A stretch of DNA of 64,000 nt from Solirubrum puertoriconensis (GTDB taxonomy: Bacteria; Bacteroidota; Bacteroidia; Cytophagales; Hymenobacteraceae): contig NZ_LNAL01000003.1 in assembly GCF_001483135.1 (NCBI RefSeq), forward strand, positions 310,001 through 374,000, written 5' to 3'. This document shows positions 51,276 to 61,171 of the stretch, in pieces; within the stretch, counting starts at the first letter, position 1, and the number at the start of each line of letters is the position of its first letter. The position numbers and the translations under genes are program-made. Under the pieces are notes generated by a model that saw only the letters and a list, made by a program, of their open reading frames with translations, was not told where the DNA came from and did not search any database.

Positions 51276-52439
51276 ATGAGAATTGCCTTTGTTTCCCTGA
51301 TGTACGATGCCCCATGGGGGGGGAGCGAGGTGCTCTGGTCAGACGTAGCTGCTGAAGCATTGGCTCAGGGGCACGAAGTCTTGATTTGCACTCATGCGTG
51401 GCCCGAATTAGCAGCTCCTTTGAAAGCTTTACAGCGCGACGGGGCACAATTCTATTTGCGGCCTAGATATGATGACAGCCTGGCTTTTCGTGTTAAAAGC
51501 AGGTTCAAGCGGGTGCTGAACGGGGGGGAATTGGATGAGATACGCGTTCTAAAAAAATTTGCACCAGATGTAGTGCTGGTAAGCCAAGGTGGATGGAACG
51601 ATCTTTTCTACCATGCGCAGGTAAGGGCTTGGTTGCGACAGAAGCCGTATTCACTCATTTGCCATAACTACCAAGATCCGGTACGTTTAAATGAGTTTCA
51701 GCGCGAACAGTTCACTACAATGTTTGCTGAAGCGCAGGAAGTTTTAATGATATCTGCTAATCAGTTAAAAACAATTAGGCGGCAATTAGCTACTGAGTTA
51801 CCCAATGCACGGGTGGTGCAAAATCCGCTTAACTTGCCAACGAGCTACCCTATTGCTTACCCGGAAGCAGATACATCCGAGCTTACAACGCAATTAGCCG
51901 TTGTAGCCAGCTTTGACGTTGATAGGAAAGGCCAGGATGTGCTGCTAGAAGCTTTTAGCGCTGAGCAATGGCACCGGCGTAATTGGCACCTTAATTTGTA
52001 TGGGCACGGGCCAGATAGAACATATCTAGAGCGACTGATTCGGTATTATGGTTTAGAAGAAAGAGTAACGCTGCACGGCCACGTGTCTGATAGCAGCCGT
52101 ATTTGGGCGAAGAATCACTTACTTGTGCTTCCGTCGCGAATCGAATCCGGACCAATGGTGCTGCAAGAATCATTACTCTGCGGGCGGGCAGTTGTTGCAG
52201 CAGATGTTGGTTTGGTACGTATGTGGCTCGATGAAGGAGAAACCGGATTCATAGCCGACGCCTCAACCGCTGCTTCTCTCAATGCTGCTTTGGAGCGTGC
52301 TTGGGCTTGCAGGGATAAATGGCAATCAATGGGGCACGAAGGGTATGAGCGAACGTATCAACGTTTAGAAAATAAGCCAGCTGCAGCGTTACTTAATCAG
52401 TTAATTGAGGTTGCTTCAAGGCATTCAATAGCTAAATAG
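51276..52439 (+). CDS. Glycosyltransferase family 4
   Basis: A 387-residue GT-B enzyme. The N-terminal half starts MRIAFVSLMYDAPWGGSEVL, where the Gly-Gly-Ser binds the acceptor or donor phosphate. The C-terminal half has LAVVASFDVDRKGQDVLLEA, HLNLYGHGPDRTYLERL and LLVLPSRIESGPMVLQESLL with the usual Glu pair. It follows 126 bp of AT-rich sequence, so it may have its own promoter. Its GC is between the low-GC block upstream and the typical genes downstream. Confidence 0.9.
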   Translation: MRIAFVSLMYDAPWGGSEVLWSDVAAEALAQGHEVLICTHAWPELAAPLKALQRDGAQFYLRPRYDDSLAFRVKSRFKRVLNGGELDEIRVLKKFAPDVVLVSQGGWNDLFYHAQVRAWLRQKPYSLICHNYQDPVRLNEFQREQFTTMFAEAQEVLMISANQLKTIRRQLATELPNARVVQNPLNLPTSYPIAYPEADTSELTTQLAVVASFDVDRKGQDVLLEAFSAEQWHRRNWHLNLYGHGPDRTYLERLIRYYGLEERVTLHGHVSDSSRIWAKNHLLVLPSRIESGPMVLQESLLCGRAVVAADVGLVRMWLDEGETGFIADASTAASLNAALERAWACRDKWQSMGHEGYERTYQRLENKPAAALLNQLIEVASRHSIAK

Positions 52440-52538
52440 TAACGTGTCGTCATATGTAGCACCCAAGAAAGCAAACGTACATCAATCAGGTTTTCGCACT
52501 TAATTTGGTTCTTTACGAATCAATCATTGTCCTTTTCT

Positions 52539-53516
52539 ATGCCTATGCTCCTCCCTACTGATCTAACTCGCACAACTTGTGTTATCGGAGGCGCCGGGTT
52601 TATTGGTCGGGCAGTTGTAACAGAACTACTAAACCTAGGACGGCAAGTAGTAGTTATTGGGCGGAATGCCAAACCTGTTGAGATGCCCGAGGAAGTATAC
52701 TACGTGGCAAACCCAGGCGGGGCAAGTACCCCTATAATCAAGCAGGTACTTGAAGCAGTTTCAGAAGTTATTGATTTGGCTTACGCCACTAGCCCTCAAA
52801 CCAGCTTTCAGGATCCTGTAAACGATATTCTCGTAAACCTTCCGGAAGCCGTTCAAATATTTGAGCTGGCTGCCACTATGCCGCACATACGTAAATTTGT
52901 GTGGATATCTTCGGGCGGAACCGTGTACGGGCGCACTACTGCTTCTGTGATCAACGAGCAGCATTCAACAATGCCAATTTCCCCGTATGGCATTACAAAG
53001 TTGGCCATCGAAAAGTATGCCCGCATGTATTTCGAAACCAAGCAGTTGCCAATTGTATGCGTAAGGCCTGCCAACGCTTATGGTGAATGGCAGCGCCCAT
53101 ATGTTGGGCAGGGGTTTGTGGCTACAGCAATAGCTTCTATCCTGGATGGACGCGAACTCACGCTTTTTGGCGAACATGGGACCATTCGCGACTATGTCCA
53201 TGTATCGGATGTAGCGTCTGGTATCGTAGGAGCCTTGCTTAAAGGCGCTCCTGGTGAGGTGTACAATCTAGGCAGCGGCACAGGCTTAACCAACCGCGAA
53301 GTCATTGAGTGGTTAACTCCGTTAGCCAACGAAGCCGGATTTGAGTTGCATCTGCGAGTGCAGCCTCCGCGTGCGTTCGATGTACCAGCTAATGTGCTCG
53401 ACTGGCAAAAACTTCACCTAGATACTGGCTGGCAACCCCAAGTGTCGTTTGCTGAAGGAATTGCCCGAACTTGGGAATGGTTTGTAGCTCGCCATGCTAC
53501 GGCCATCTCTTATTAG
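52539..53516 (+). CDS. NAD-dependent epimerase/dehydratase (extended SDR)
   Basis: A 325-residue sugar-nucleotide enzyme starting at ATG 52539 (MPMLLPTDLTRTTCVIGGAG); a TTG 12 bp upstream is also in frame. The NAD motif is GGAGFIGRAV near residue 18, the catalytic SSGGTVYG block is at about 124, and the YxxxK pair is in SPYGITKLAIEKY. The family includes UDP-glucose/GlcNAc 4-epimerases and related enzymes; the exact reaction cannot be chosen from motifs alone. Its stop codon lies 10 bp before the preferred start of the next transferase. Confidence 0.88.
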   Translation: MPMLLPTDLTRTTCVIGGAGFIGRAVVTELLNLGRQVVVIGRNAKPVEMPEEVYYVANPGGASTPIIKQVLEAVSEVIDLAYATSPQTSFQDPVNDILVNLPEAVQIFELAATMPHIRKFVWISSGGTVYGRTTASVINEQHSTMPISPYGITKLAIEKYARMYFETKQLPIVCVRPANAYGEWQRPYVGQGFVATAIASILDGRELTLFGEHGTIRDYVHVSDVASGIVGALLKGAPGEVYNLGSGTGLTNREVIEWLTPLANEAGFELHLRVQPPRAFDVPANVLDWQKLHLDTGWQPQVSFAEGIARTWEWFVARHATAISY

Positions 53517-53526
53517 CCAACTCCCA

Positions 53527-54741
53527 ATGCTTAGCTTACCTGAACTACGGATTGGTTTTCTGACCAGCACTGACCCGCTTGACCGACGTTCTTGGTCGGG
53601 TGTTCATTATTCCATGTTTCGTGCTTTAGAGCGAACGTTTGGAGATGTAACAGCCCTAGGTCCGGTACCGATGGTGTGGCCCCTACGCATCGGTGATAAT
53701 ATTAATCGTCGTGTAATAAAGCCGCTGACAGGTAAGCGTTATCATTATTCTTGGGGAATAATTCTTTCTCATCTGTACAAACGTAAGTTTGAACAACGAT
53801 TAAAGCATGAGCAGTTTGATTTACTTGTTGCTCCCGCTGCATTTACAGAAATCGCCTATCTCGATACTAGTACTCCTATTGTATACTGTGAAGATTCCAC
53901 TCTTTCGCAGCTAATTGATTTTTATCCAGGGCTATCAGGATTGCTTGATATATCTAAAAAGGAACTTAACTATATCGAAAAGCGCGCCTTGAATAAGGCC
54001 GCTCTGGTTTGCTACTCATCAGCGTGGGCAGCTCGTTCTGCTTATGAGGACTACGGCATTGATACAAGCAAAATCGCAGTTATCCCTTTCGGTTCCAACT
54101 ATCCCAATCCGCCAGCGGCGGGTACAGATGTAAAGGAGGATACACCGACAGAAACCTGCCGGCTTTTCTTCTTGGGTGGGGAGTGGGAGCGAAAAGGCGG
54201 TAAAATAGCTTACGACGCCATGGTTTCTCTTAATGCCATGGGGTTGAAAACTACCCTAACGGTAGTGGGCTGCCGCCCCCCAGCCGAAGAAGCGCACTTG
54301 TACCAGCATCCTGGTTTTGCCACGCTGCCGTATCTAAATATGGATAGCCCTGCGGACTTACAGCGGTTAGACGACTTATTCCGCTCCGCTCATTTCTTTT
54401 TGCTGCCTTCACGAGCTGAATGCGCTGCAATCGCCTTTGCAGATGCAAATGCCTTTGGCTTGCCCGTGGTCACAACTGATGTTGGGGGCATCAGCAGTTT
54501 CGTGGTGGAGGGTGAAAGCGGCGTAATGCTGCCTTTGTCAGCAACTGGGAGCGATTTTGCCACTGCCATATTTGAAATATTCAACGACAAGCAGCGCTAT
54601 GCCCGTATGCGCATAGGCGCTAGGTCGCGCTACGAAACTACCTTAAACTGGGATAAATGGGCGCAAGGACTGCTAGCCCAACTTGTGCAGCGCAGTATTA
54701 TTGAACAATCCGAGCAGTTTTGTGCATCGACTAGCGCATAG
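53527..54741 (+). CDS. Glycosyltransferase family 4
   Basis: A 404-residue GT-B protein; ATG 53527 (MLSLPELRIGFLTS) is preferred, since the in-frame ATG at 53494 overlaps the epimerase. The N-terminal half has DRRSWSGVHYSMFRALERTF, then APAAFTEIAYLDT. The C-terminal half has RLFFLGGEWERKGGKIAYDA and FFLLPSRAECAAIAFADANA, with the usual acidic residues, and GLPVVTTDVGGIS. It is followed by an intergenic stretch with a promoter for the aminotransferase gene. Confidence 0.87.
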   Translation: MLSLPELRIGFLTSTDPLDRRSWSGVHYSMFRALERTFGDVTALGPVPMVWPLRIGDNINRRVIKPLTGKRYHYSWGIILSHLYKRKFEQRLKHEQFDLLVAPAAFTEIAYLDTSTPIVYCEDSTLSQLIDFYPGLSGLLDISKKELNYIEKRALNKAALVCYSSAWAARSAYEDYGIDTSKIAVIPFGSNYPNPPAAGTDVKEDTPTETCRLFFLGGEWERKGGKIAYDAMVSLNAMGLKTTLTVVGCRPPAEEAHLYQHPGFATLPYLNMDSPADLQRLDDLFRSAHFFLLPSRAECAAIAFADANAFGLPVVTTDVGGISSFVVEGESGVMLPLSATGSDFATAIFEIFNDKQRYARMRIGARSRYETTLNWDKWAQGLLAQLVQRSIIEQSEQFCASTSA

Positions 54742-54879
54742 CTACGCGCGGCGGATAGAATGGTGGTAAATGCATATGTAAGGTTGCGACACCATCGAAG
54801 GCCCGATGCTTGGGATAGCGGTGAGTGGCGAAGCACCTGCCCTATATTTTGTCCGTTAACTCGCTCGTAGGATTCTGCG

Positions 54880-54887
54880 TATCTTTG
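54880..54887 (+). promoter_or_regulatory. -7 promoter box TATCTTTG of the aminotransferase gene
   Basis: A full match to TAnnTTTG, 20 bases before the start codon at 54908. It starts a new transcript in the middle of the locus. Confidence 0.55.
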
Positions 54888-54907
54888 CGCTCCATTCAGA
54901 AACCCGT

Positions 54908-56011
54908 ATGCAAGTTCCATTTCTCTCCTTCGCACCGCAACATCAGCCAATTCGGGAAGAAGTAATTTCGGCCATGAGCCGCGTGTACGATGGTCAGTGG
55001 TATGTATTAGGGCAGGCCGTAGCGGATTTCGAAACTGCTTACGCTGCATTCAACAACACGAAGCATTGTGTGGGAGTAGCCAATGGTTTGGACGCTCTGC
55101 ATCTTGCCCTTCGAGCATTGAACATTGGGGAAGGGGACGAGGTAATCGTACCTTCCAACACGTATATAGCCAGCTGGTTGTCGGTTTCGTTTGTAGGAGC
55201 AGTTCCGGTTCCAGTCGAGCCGAGCCCTGTTACGTACAACTTGGATCCGGCCAAAATTGAGGCTGCAATTACCTCCCGCACCCGGGCAATTATGCCGGTT
55301 CACCTCTACGGACAAGCGTGCGAAATGTCAGCTATAATGGACATTGCTCGCCGCCATAACTTGGCTGTAGTTGAGGACAATGCACAGTCGCAGGGCGCCA
55401 TGGCCGATGGCAAACTGGTTGGTAGCTTTGGTGATGCTAACGCAACAAGCTTTTACCCTGGCAAAAACCTAGGCGCCCTAGGTGACGCCGGCGGTATTAC
55501 TACCAATAGCGAGGAGTTGGATCATAAGTTGCGCACGCTGCGTAACTACGGTTCGCAGAAAAAGTACTACAACGAGGTCATTGGCTATAACTCGCGTCTT
55601 GATGAAATGCAAGCGGCGGTATTGTCAGTGAAGTTGAAGTATCTCACCGAATGGACGCAACAGCGCCAGCGTGCTGCTGAGCTGTATAACCAGCATCTAG
55701 CTGGTATTGGTGATGTTGTACTGCCTGCCATTGCTGAGGGTAGCACACACGTATACCACCTGTACGTTGTACGGACGAATGAACGCGATGCGCTGCAGAA
55801 GCATCTTTCTGATGCTGGTATCGGAACCTTAATTCACTACCCGGTTCCGCCGCACCTGCAGCAGGCATACGCGCATCTGGACATGAAACCGGGCCAGTTC
55901 CCCATTGCCGAAGAGCTAGCCAAAACTTCCCTCAGCTTACCTATGTGGCCTGGCATGGGAGAGCAAGAGGTAAGCCTAGTAGCTAAAGCCATACGTAATT
56001 ATTTCGCCTAG
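54908..56011 (+). CDS. fdtB: DegT/DnrJ/EryC1-family sugar aminotransferase, FdtB/QdtB-like
   Basis: A 367-residue PLP-dependent aminotransferase. The active-site Lys is in [14 protein letters not shown] (about residue 185). PLP is held by [14 protein letters not shown] and [11 protein letters not shown], and the C-terminal part has [13 protein letters not shown]. This pattern fits enzymes that aminate 3-keto or 4-keto dTDP-6-deoxysugars. With FdtA in the same locus, a 3-amino-3,6-dideoxyhexose is the best guess; a WecE-type C4 aminotransferase is the alternative. It is alone on its transcript, with a hairpin after it. Confidence 0.86.
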   Translation: MQVPFLSFAPQHQPIREEVISAMSRVYDGQWYVLGQAVADFETAYAAFNNTKHCVGVANGLDALHLALRALNIGEGDEVIVPSNTYIASWLSVSFVGAVPVPVEPSPVTYNLDPAKIEAAITSRTRAIMPVHLYGQACEMSAIMDIARRHNLAVVEDNAQSQGAMADGKLVGSFGDANATSFYPGKNLGALGDAGGITTNSEELDHKLRTLRNYGSQKKYYNEVIGYNSRLDEMQAAVLSVKLKYLTEWTQQRQRAAELYNQHLAGIGDVVLPAIAEGSTHVYHLYVVRTNERDALQKHLSDAGIGTLIHYPVPPHLQQAYAHLDMKPGQFPIAEELAKTSLSLPMWPGMGEQEVSLVAKAIRNYFA

Positions 56012-56028
56012 ACAGGAATGATTTAACG

Positions 56029-56062
56029 GTAGGCGTTGGTTTGACGGCAAACCAACGCCTAC
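56029..56062 (+). terminator. Hairpin after the aminotransferase gene
   Basis: Perfect 15-bp arms (56029-56043 and 56048-56062) with a 4-base loop, 17 bp after the stop codon. There is no T-run, so it may be an mRNA-end hairpin rather than a classic terminator. Confidence 0.65.
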
Positions 56063-56254
56063 TCGTATGCCGCTCCACAATTCGTCATCTTTTCAAGCTG
56101 CTGTCAGAGTAATTTAGCTTTGAGAGGTAGATGCGCAAATGGTAACGCATACTTAGATCAAAATACGTTTGGCTTGATCTTGAGGCAACGCTTGTTCATT
56201 TCCTCAGATTTTAATGGCTCCTATTCAAGAGCGCAAGCCTTGATACCCTGACCT

Positions 56255-57181
56255 ATGAATGCACCTTTGGTGAGTATTGGCATTGGCTCTTACAACAATG
56301 CTGCATACATAGAGCAGCTGCTTGAAAGCGTCCGGACTCAAACTTATCCTGCCATCGAGCTAATCGTGGTGGACGACTGCTCCACCGATAACTCGGCCGA
56401 GGTTATAACTTCTTGGATAGCTAAGACGGGCTTCCCTACCATTTTCGTTCAGCACGAGCGCAACCAGGGAGTAGTACGCACCTTTAGTGATTGTCGTAAA
56501 CTTGCGACAGGTGAATATTTATCGTTGGTAGGATCCGACGACATTCTGGCTCCATCGTTGATCGAAGAGACGGTAGCAGAATTCGATCGACAGGGCCCAA
56601 CCTGTGGTGCCGTTTACACTGATTGCAAGGTAATTGACAGCGTAGGTACTGAGATAAGCTCTAGCTTCATTCATTACTTTAACCCTTCTTTTGCTAATAA
56701 CCCGCCGCAAGGAAACATTATAGTTCCGTTATTGGAAGGGTTCTATGTGCCAACAGTAACTGCAACAACGCGGCGCGCTGCTTTGGATGAGATTGGGGAG
56801 CCTGACGAGTCCTTATTCTCGGAGGACCTAGATATTTGGCTAAGGCTGTCGCGTAGCTTTCGTTTTGTTTACTTGCCGCTGAACTTAGGGGCCTACAGAG
56901 TACACGACAAATCAGCTGTACACAGCCACAAGCTCTCCCTCAACGAAACGTATTTCCGGATCTATCGAAAGGCCTATTTCCGAGGAGACGCTGAGTGGGT
57001 AGCGGCCAAGAAACGATTGGCCGAACATGCTGAGCACTATTATGCGGGCAACGGGCCTGAGGCGGCACGCATGCTGTGGTTTGCACTCCTCGAGACGAAG
57101 CAGCCAAAGCTGTTCGTGTTCCTTTGCATGGCCGTTCTGGGTGTGAAATACCCTTCTGTTAAAAGGATGTTGAAGCGCTAA
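56255..57181 (+). CDS. Glycosyltransferase family 2
   Basis: A 308-residue GT-A enzyme: APLVSIGIGSYNNAAYIEQL, IELIVVDDCSTDNSAEV, and the DxD-like metal site at LVGSDDILAPSL. The acceptor side has SEDLDIWLRLSRSFRFVYLP. A helical C-terminus follows with no membrane segments. A flippase gene begins 56 bp later in the same direction. The sugar moved is unknown. Confidence 0.91.
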   Translation: MNAPLVSIGIGSYNNAAYIEQLLESVRTQTYPAIELIVVDDCSTDNSAEVITSWIAKTGFPTIFVQHERNQGVVRTFSDCRKLATGEYLSLVGSDDILAPSLIEETVAEFDRQGPTCGAVYTDCKVIDSVGTEISSSFIHYFNPSFANNPPQGNIIVPLLEGFYVPTVTATTRRAALDEIGEPDESLFSEDLDIWLRLSRSFRFVYLPLNLGAYRVHDKSAVHSHKLSLNETYFRIYRKAYFRGDAEWVAAKKRLAEHAEHYYAGNGPEAARMLWFALLETKQPKLFVFLCMAVLGVKYPSVKRMLKR

Positions 57182-57237
57182 CGTTTCAATTGCTTCAACT
57201 GAGTTGTTGGAGAAGCTTTGGGTTGGAAGTAAAATAG

Positions 57238-58803
57238 ATGAGCAGCATTTCACGTTCTCGTTCCGCATTCTGGGGTACCATTTCCTCACAAGTATTCACC
57301 ATAATCACCATGTTGGTTGCTATCATTAGCACTCCGCTAATGGTGCGCTTTCTGGACAAGGAGGCTTATGGTTTATCGATTATATTTTTTCAGATAATAA
57401 ATTATCTGTCTCTTTTTGATTTTGGTTTGTCCACAGCGGTTAACCGGAGTCTCGCTCTGCATAGGGGCGATGATGAGTACAACCGGGGAATGGTTAATCG
57501 TATCGTGTCCACTGGGGTATTTACGGGCGCATTCTTTGGTCTGCTGGTAACCATTAGTGGAAGTATTTTTGCTCCGTTTGTTCCTGAATTATTTAATCTG
57601 CGTCCTGATTTAGCGGCGCCAACGGTTCCGATTGTAATTACTTTAAGCTTGTTGGTGGGAGGGCAGCTTGCGCAACGTGGCTTCGCAGGAATATTTTATG
57701 CTCATCATCGGCAGCCGCTGGTTGGTACTCCATATTTTATTATTGGAAACGTAGGCACCGGACTAACCATTCTTTTGTTGTCTAGGGGCGTGGGGCTGTG
57801 GGCTTTTGCTTATGTAAATGCTTTTCAATTCTTGGCCAATTTGTTGGTGCAAGTATGGTTGCTGCGTCGTTACTATCCTGATTTACGAGTTAAGCTAAGC
57901 TTATACGACCAAGTATTGATGAAATCAATGATGTCATATGGAATATTTATGTTTCTGCATGGCATAGCAACTCAAATAATATTGTTTACCGATCGGTTAG
58001 TTATTGGTAAAGTGTTGTCTTTGAGTTTAGTGACAATTTTTTCCATTACAGTACGAATTCCAGAAGTTGGAATGACTTTGTTGTCAAGCATTACAGGCAA
58101 TGCCTTGCCAGCTGTTGCTGAAATTGTAGTGCATGAAGGCCCAGAAAGTGCTAAAAAGCATTTCAAAAGAATGATGATCTTGATGGTTAGCTTAAGTATG
58201 ATGGCTTTCTGGTTAATGTTAAGCTTAGATCAGTGGTTTATTAATTTGTGGGTAGGCGATGATTTCTTTGCCGGTAACTATATTCTGCTGTTAGCACTGG
58301 TTATTATGGTTCAGCAGACCATAACGCGCACAGGTAGCTTTTTCTTGGATGCTAAGGGTGTGGTAAGTGGATCAAGTGTCGTAGCGTTAGTTGAAGCCGG
58401 GCTAAATTTGGCTATATCCATTACGTTAGGAAAAATATTCGGAATGAGTGGAATTCTCTGGGGTACCATAATTGCAGCGTTGCTAACCTCCTTTTGGTAC
58501 ACCCCTTTTCTACTACAAAAGCACCTAGGGATACCAATTCAGGAGTTTGTTTTCGAATCCCTCCTGAAGCCTGTAGTAGGAATCAGCGTATTAGGTGCTG
58601 CAGTATATTGGTTAGTCAATTGGCTGCATCGTCCTGCGTTAAGCGGGTGGATACCATTTCTGCTCGTCGCTGCTTGTGCTGGTTCGCTAATGGCGGCGGT
58701 TGTCTGGATAGTGTATCTCAGACACTCAATGGGTCAATACGTTCCGGCTCGGTTGCGGAGATATTTGTTGTTGCCACCCATTTCGGCGCCCATTGTTGGC
58801 TAG
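57238..58803 (+). CDS. wzx: Polysaccharide flippase (Wzx type, MOP superfamily)
   Basis: A 521-residue protein with about 12-14 transmembrane segments and the MOP/Wzx arrangement: an N-terminal SRSAFWGTISSQVFTIITML, LFDFGLSTAVNRSLALHRGD after helix 2, and a C-terminal half with GSSVVALVEAGLNLAISITL. It should flip undecaprenyl-linked oligosaccharide across the inner membrane. This is a second export route next to the Wzm/Wzt pair about 11 kb upstream. GC is lower than the early sugar genes, although it holds one CCTAGG (near 58,523). Confidence 0.9.
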   Translation: MSSISRSRSAFWGTISSQVFTIITMLVAIISTPLMVRFLDKEAYGLSIIFFQIINYLSLFDFGLSTAVNRSLALHRGDDEYNRGMVNRIVSTGVFTGAFFGLLVTISGSIFAPFVPELFNLRPDLAAPTVPIVITLSLLVGGQLAQRGFAGIFYAHHRQPLVGTPYFIIGNVGTGLTILLLSRGVGLWAFAYVNAFQFLANLLVQVWLLRRYYPDLRVKLSLYDQVLMKSMMSYGIFMFLHGIATQIILFTDRLVIGKVLSLSLVTIFSITVRIPEVGMTLLSSITGNALPAVAEIVVHEGPESAKKHFKRMMILMVSLSMMAFWLMLSLDQWFINLWVGDDFFAGNYILLLALVIMVQQTITRTGSFFLDAKGVVSGSSVVALVEAGLNLAISITLGKIFGMSGILWGTIIAALLTSFWYTPFLLQKHLGIPIQEFVFESLLKPVVGISVLGAAVYWLVNWLHRPALSGWIPFLLVAACAGSLMAAVVWIVYLRHSMGQYVPARLRRYLLLPPISAPIVG

Positions 58804-58863
58804 TGCTTTACTTCCTAGAGTCGTAGTGTTTTAAAGTTTTCTTTTGCGCTTGTTTTCTACAGA

Positions 58864-59865
58864 ATGGACGTCCTGATCAAATCTTGTAACCGACCTTATT
58901 ACTTGGAACGCTGCATTAAAAGCGTTTACAAGTACGTATCAGGTGTAAGTAAGATTAAAGTGATGGACGATGGCACGCCTCCAGAATACCTGCGGAAAAT
59001 TGCCTCCTTGTTTCCGGAAGTGGAGATACTATACTCTCCCAACTATCAGGAGAAAGTAGAAGCGTTGCAGCTGCACTTAGCAGGTAAAGAAGTATATAAA
59101 AAGTTCCAGATACCATCTGGCTTTTGGTATAAAACGGTTGAGGATAGCAGTGATATTTTTCTGCTTATCGAAGATGATATCTGGATTACTCAGCCTGTTG
59201 ACTTAGCGGAGATTACTAACATTATGACTGAGCAGCGCATGGTGATGCTGCGTTTAGCATGGCAAGGAAATGCGGCATTAGTTGCCGGGCGTAAAGTAAT
59301 TATTTCTAAGAATATTGAAGAAATTACACCTCAGATAAGTAGCTGGACTAAATTTGTATTTATGAATAAGTATAAATTTAGATCTGTATCATATCGATTG
59401 GGTTTCTTTCAATCGATAATGAAATATCAATTACCATTCTATGTGCTGTATGCTGTTGCTTCTGCATGTTTTGATAAAAAATACTGGTTGTATTTGTGGA
59501 AGGACGCACGAAATATAGTGCTTGAGGAAGATCAATTAAAAAAAGCATCTGCGTGGTATGACCAAACGCATAGTCGGTATGGTAAGCTCGTAAAGGAGAG
59601 CACGCAGACTTCCTACATCACGTCCACTACGAATGGGTTTAAGGAAATCGATTTTGATATGGTTCGGTTTAATCATATTATGAATCAAGCATGGATAGCA
59701 GGCAACCTTGATGCGATGCATAATTTCCCCAAGGATTTCGCTCCTGAGTATTTACGGCAATTTATTGACACAAGCCAAGATGCAGATGCTTTATTTGCGC
59801 AATGGCTAAAATGGATTGAGCGATTCAAGCACCAGTATCGTGCTGTTGGTTGTGAAGTAGAATAA
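58864..59865 (+). CDS. GT2-like glycosyltransferase
   Basis: A 333-residue protein with a GT-A-like start (MDVLIKSCNRPYYLERCIKS, KIKVMDDGTPPEYL) and an acidic site in IFLLIEDDIWITQP. The middle has YRLGFFQSIMKYQLPFYVLY, weakly hydrophobic. The C-terminus has DMVRFNHIMNQAWIAGNLDA. The usual catalytic motifs of GT2 are only partly recognisable, so it is a distant member. Low GC and short, tight gaps to both neighbours suggest one operon. Confidence 0.75.
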   Translation: MDVLIKSCNRPYYLERCIKSVYKYVSGVSKIKVMDDGTPPEYLRKIASLFPEVEILYSPNYQEKVEALQLHLAGKEVYKKFQIPSGFWYKTVEDSSDIFLLIEDDIWITQPVDLAEITNIMTEQRMVMLRLAWQGNAALVAGRKVIISKNIEEITPQISSWTKFVFMNKYKFRSVSYRLGFFQSIMKYQLPFYVLYAVASACFDKKYWLYLWKDARNIVLEEDQLKKASAWYDQTHSRYGKLVKESTQTSYITSTTNGFKEIDFDMVRFNHIMNQAWIAGNLDAMHNFPKDFAPEYLRQFIDTSQDADALFAQWLKWIERFKHQYRAVGCEVE

Positions 59866-59898
59866 GTAAAAAGTTTAAGGAAAACTGGTCATAATTTT

Positions 59899-61038
59899 AT
59901 GCCAAACGCAAATCAACTTGTTCGCTCTTTTTTGTGGCACAGTGGCTTGGGCCGGAAGGTTGCTGCAAAGTATTGGCAGAATAAGGAAGAGGGTACAGGC
60001 TTTAACTATATTCATCGGCAAAAAATTGACGTATTCAGTGGTATTCCCGTACGCTTTGAAGATGAGTTGTACAGCAAGTTCATCAAAGCGGACAGTGAAA
60101 GATGGCGGTTTCAGGAAGAGTACGTTCTTGAAATCGATGATGTGCTTCTCGAGCCCGAGCGTTTATTAGGTACACGGCCTAACCGCGAATTAGTTGAGCA
60201 AACAGTGGTTTATAAGGGTGATCGGCAATATCCTTATATCCTGAACCATTTGATGCGGCCTAAGCAGCCAACGGAGTTGCCAGTAGCTATTTGGTACGAT
60301 GGCTCGGCTACTCGTAATTATTACCACCACTTCGTAGATGCATTAAGCAGCCTCCAACAGTTGGAGCGGAGTAATTTGCCGAAAAGCACGCCCTTGCTCA
60401 TCACGCGCAAAATGTATGAGCAATCGTTCTTTCAGTATCTATATAAGCGCAGTGCTTTTTTGCAGGGACTGAATTGGTACGTGGTTGAAAACGAAGAATG
60501 GGTGCACGTCGGCAAACTGTACAAACTGCAGTCGGCGCACTTCAGTCCGGATACTTGGCGGGCCATGCGTACGATGTACGAACTGCCAGATACCAAACCG
60601 TGGCGTAAAGTTTTTTTGAGCCGGGATAAGCAGAAGTACGGTCGCTACCTGGCCAATGAAGTTGAAGCAATTGCTGTTATGCAAAAGCACGGTTTTGAGG
60701 TGGTTTATGCCGAACACCTCACTATGGAAGAGCAGGTACAGCTATTCCAAGAAACGGAGTACCTGGTTGCTTTGCACGGGGCCGGCCTGATCCAGCAATT
60801 CTTTATGAATTATGATCATGGACACATCATCGAGATAATGCCCAGCAATTACCTGCAGCCGCTTTATTATTGGCAAGCATATGCTGCAGGTATGCGGTAT
60901 TACGATGTGGTTGTAGGAGGTGACATGCGTGAGGGCAAGGAGTACTGGGTTGATGTACCAAGGCTTGAGGCGGCCGTAGTGCGCATGCTCCAGAACACGC
61001 ATACCGGACGAGTATACGGCCTGACCCAACTCAATTAG
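59899..61038 (+). CDS. Glycosyltransferase family 61 (capsule/EPS type)
   Basis: A 379-residue protein of the GT61/DUF563 group. The family blocks seen are YYHHFVDALSSLQQL, KVFLSRDKQKYGRYLANEVE, TMEEQVQLFQETEYLVALHG followed by AGLIQQFFM, and the C-terminal IIEIMPSNYLQP. Members of this group include xylosyl- and glucuronosyl-related transferases of plants and bacterial capsule transferases; with ugd-uxs in the same locus, a xylose-adding role is possible but unproven. A probable gene fragment follows it. Confidence 0.87.
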   Translation: MPNANQLVRSFLWHSGLGRKVAAKYWQNKEEGTGFNYIHRQKIDVFSGIPVRFEDELYSKFIKADSERWRFQEEYVLEIDDVLLEPERLLGTRPNRELVEQTVVYKGDRQYPYILNHLMRPKQPTELPVAIWYDGSATRNYYHHFVDALSSLQQLERSNLPKSTPLLITRKMYEQSFFQYLYKRSAFLQGLNWYVVENEEWVHVGKLYKLQSAHFSPDTWRAMRTMYELPDTKPWRKVFLSRDKQKYGRYLANEVEAIAVMQKHGFEVVYAEHLTMEEQVQLFQETEYLVALHGAGLIQQFFMNYDHGHIIEIMPSNYLQPLYYWQAYAAGMRYYDVVVGGDMREGKEYWVDVPRLEAAVVRMLQNTHTGRVYGLTQLN

Positions 61039-61054
61039 CGCGATAATCTGCTGA

Positions 61055-61171
61055 AGGCCTTTTTTGCTCGGCAGGAGGGTTGCGCATTATGATGCCAAAC
61101 CGCTGTTGGAGCCTACTTACGGGATGATGGGCATTGTCGATCAAGCGACCGAGAATTGGCGCCTAAATTAG
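61055..61171 (+). pseudogene. Possible decayed coding fragment
   Basis: A 38-codon open stretch between 61055 and a stop at 61169-61171, with no start codon at its head, reads like a protein tail (VAHYDAKPLLEPTYG, then MMGIVDQATENWRLN). It fills the gap between two transferase genes. I recognise no family; it may be chance. Confidence 0.35.
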
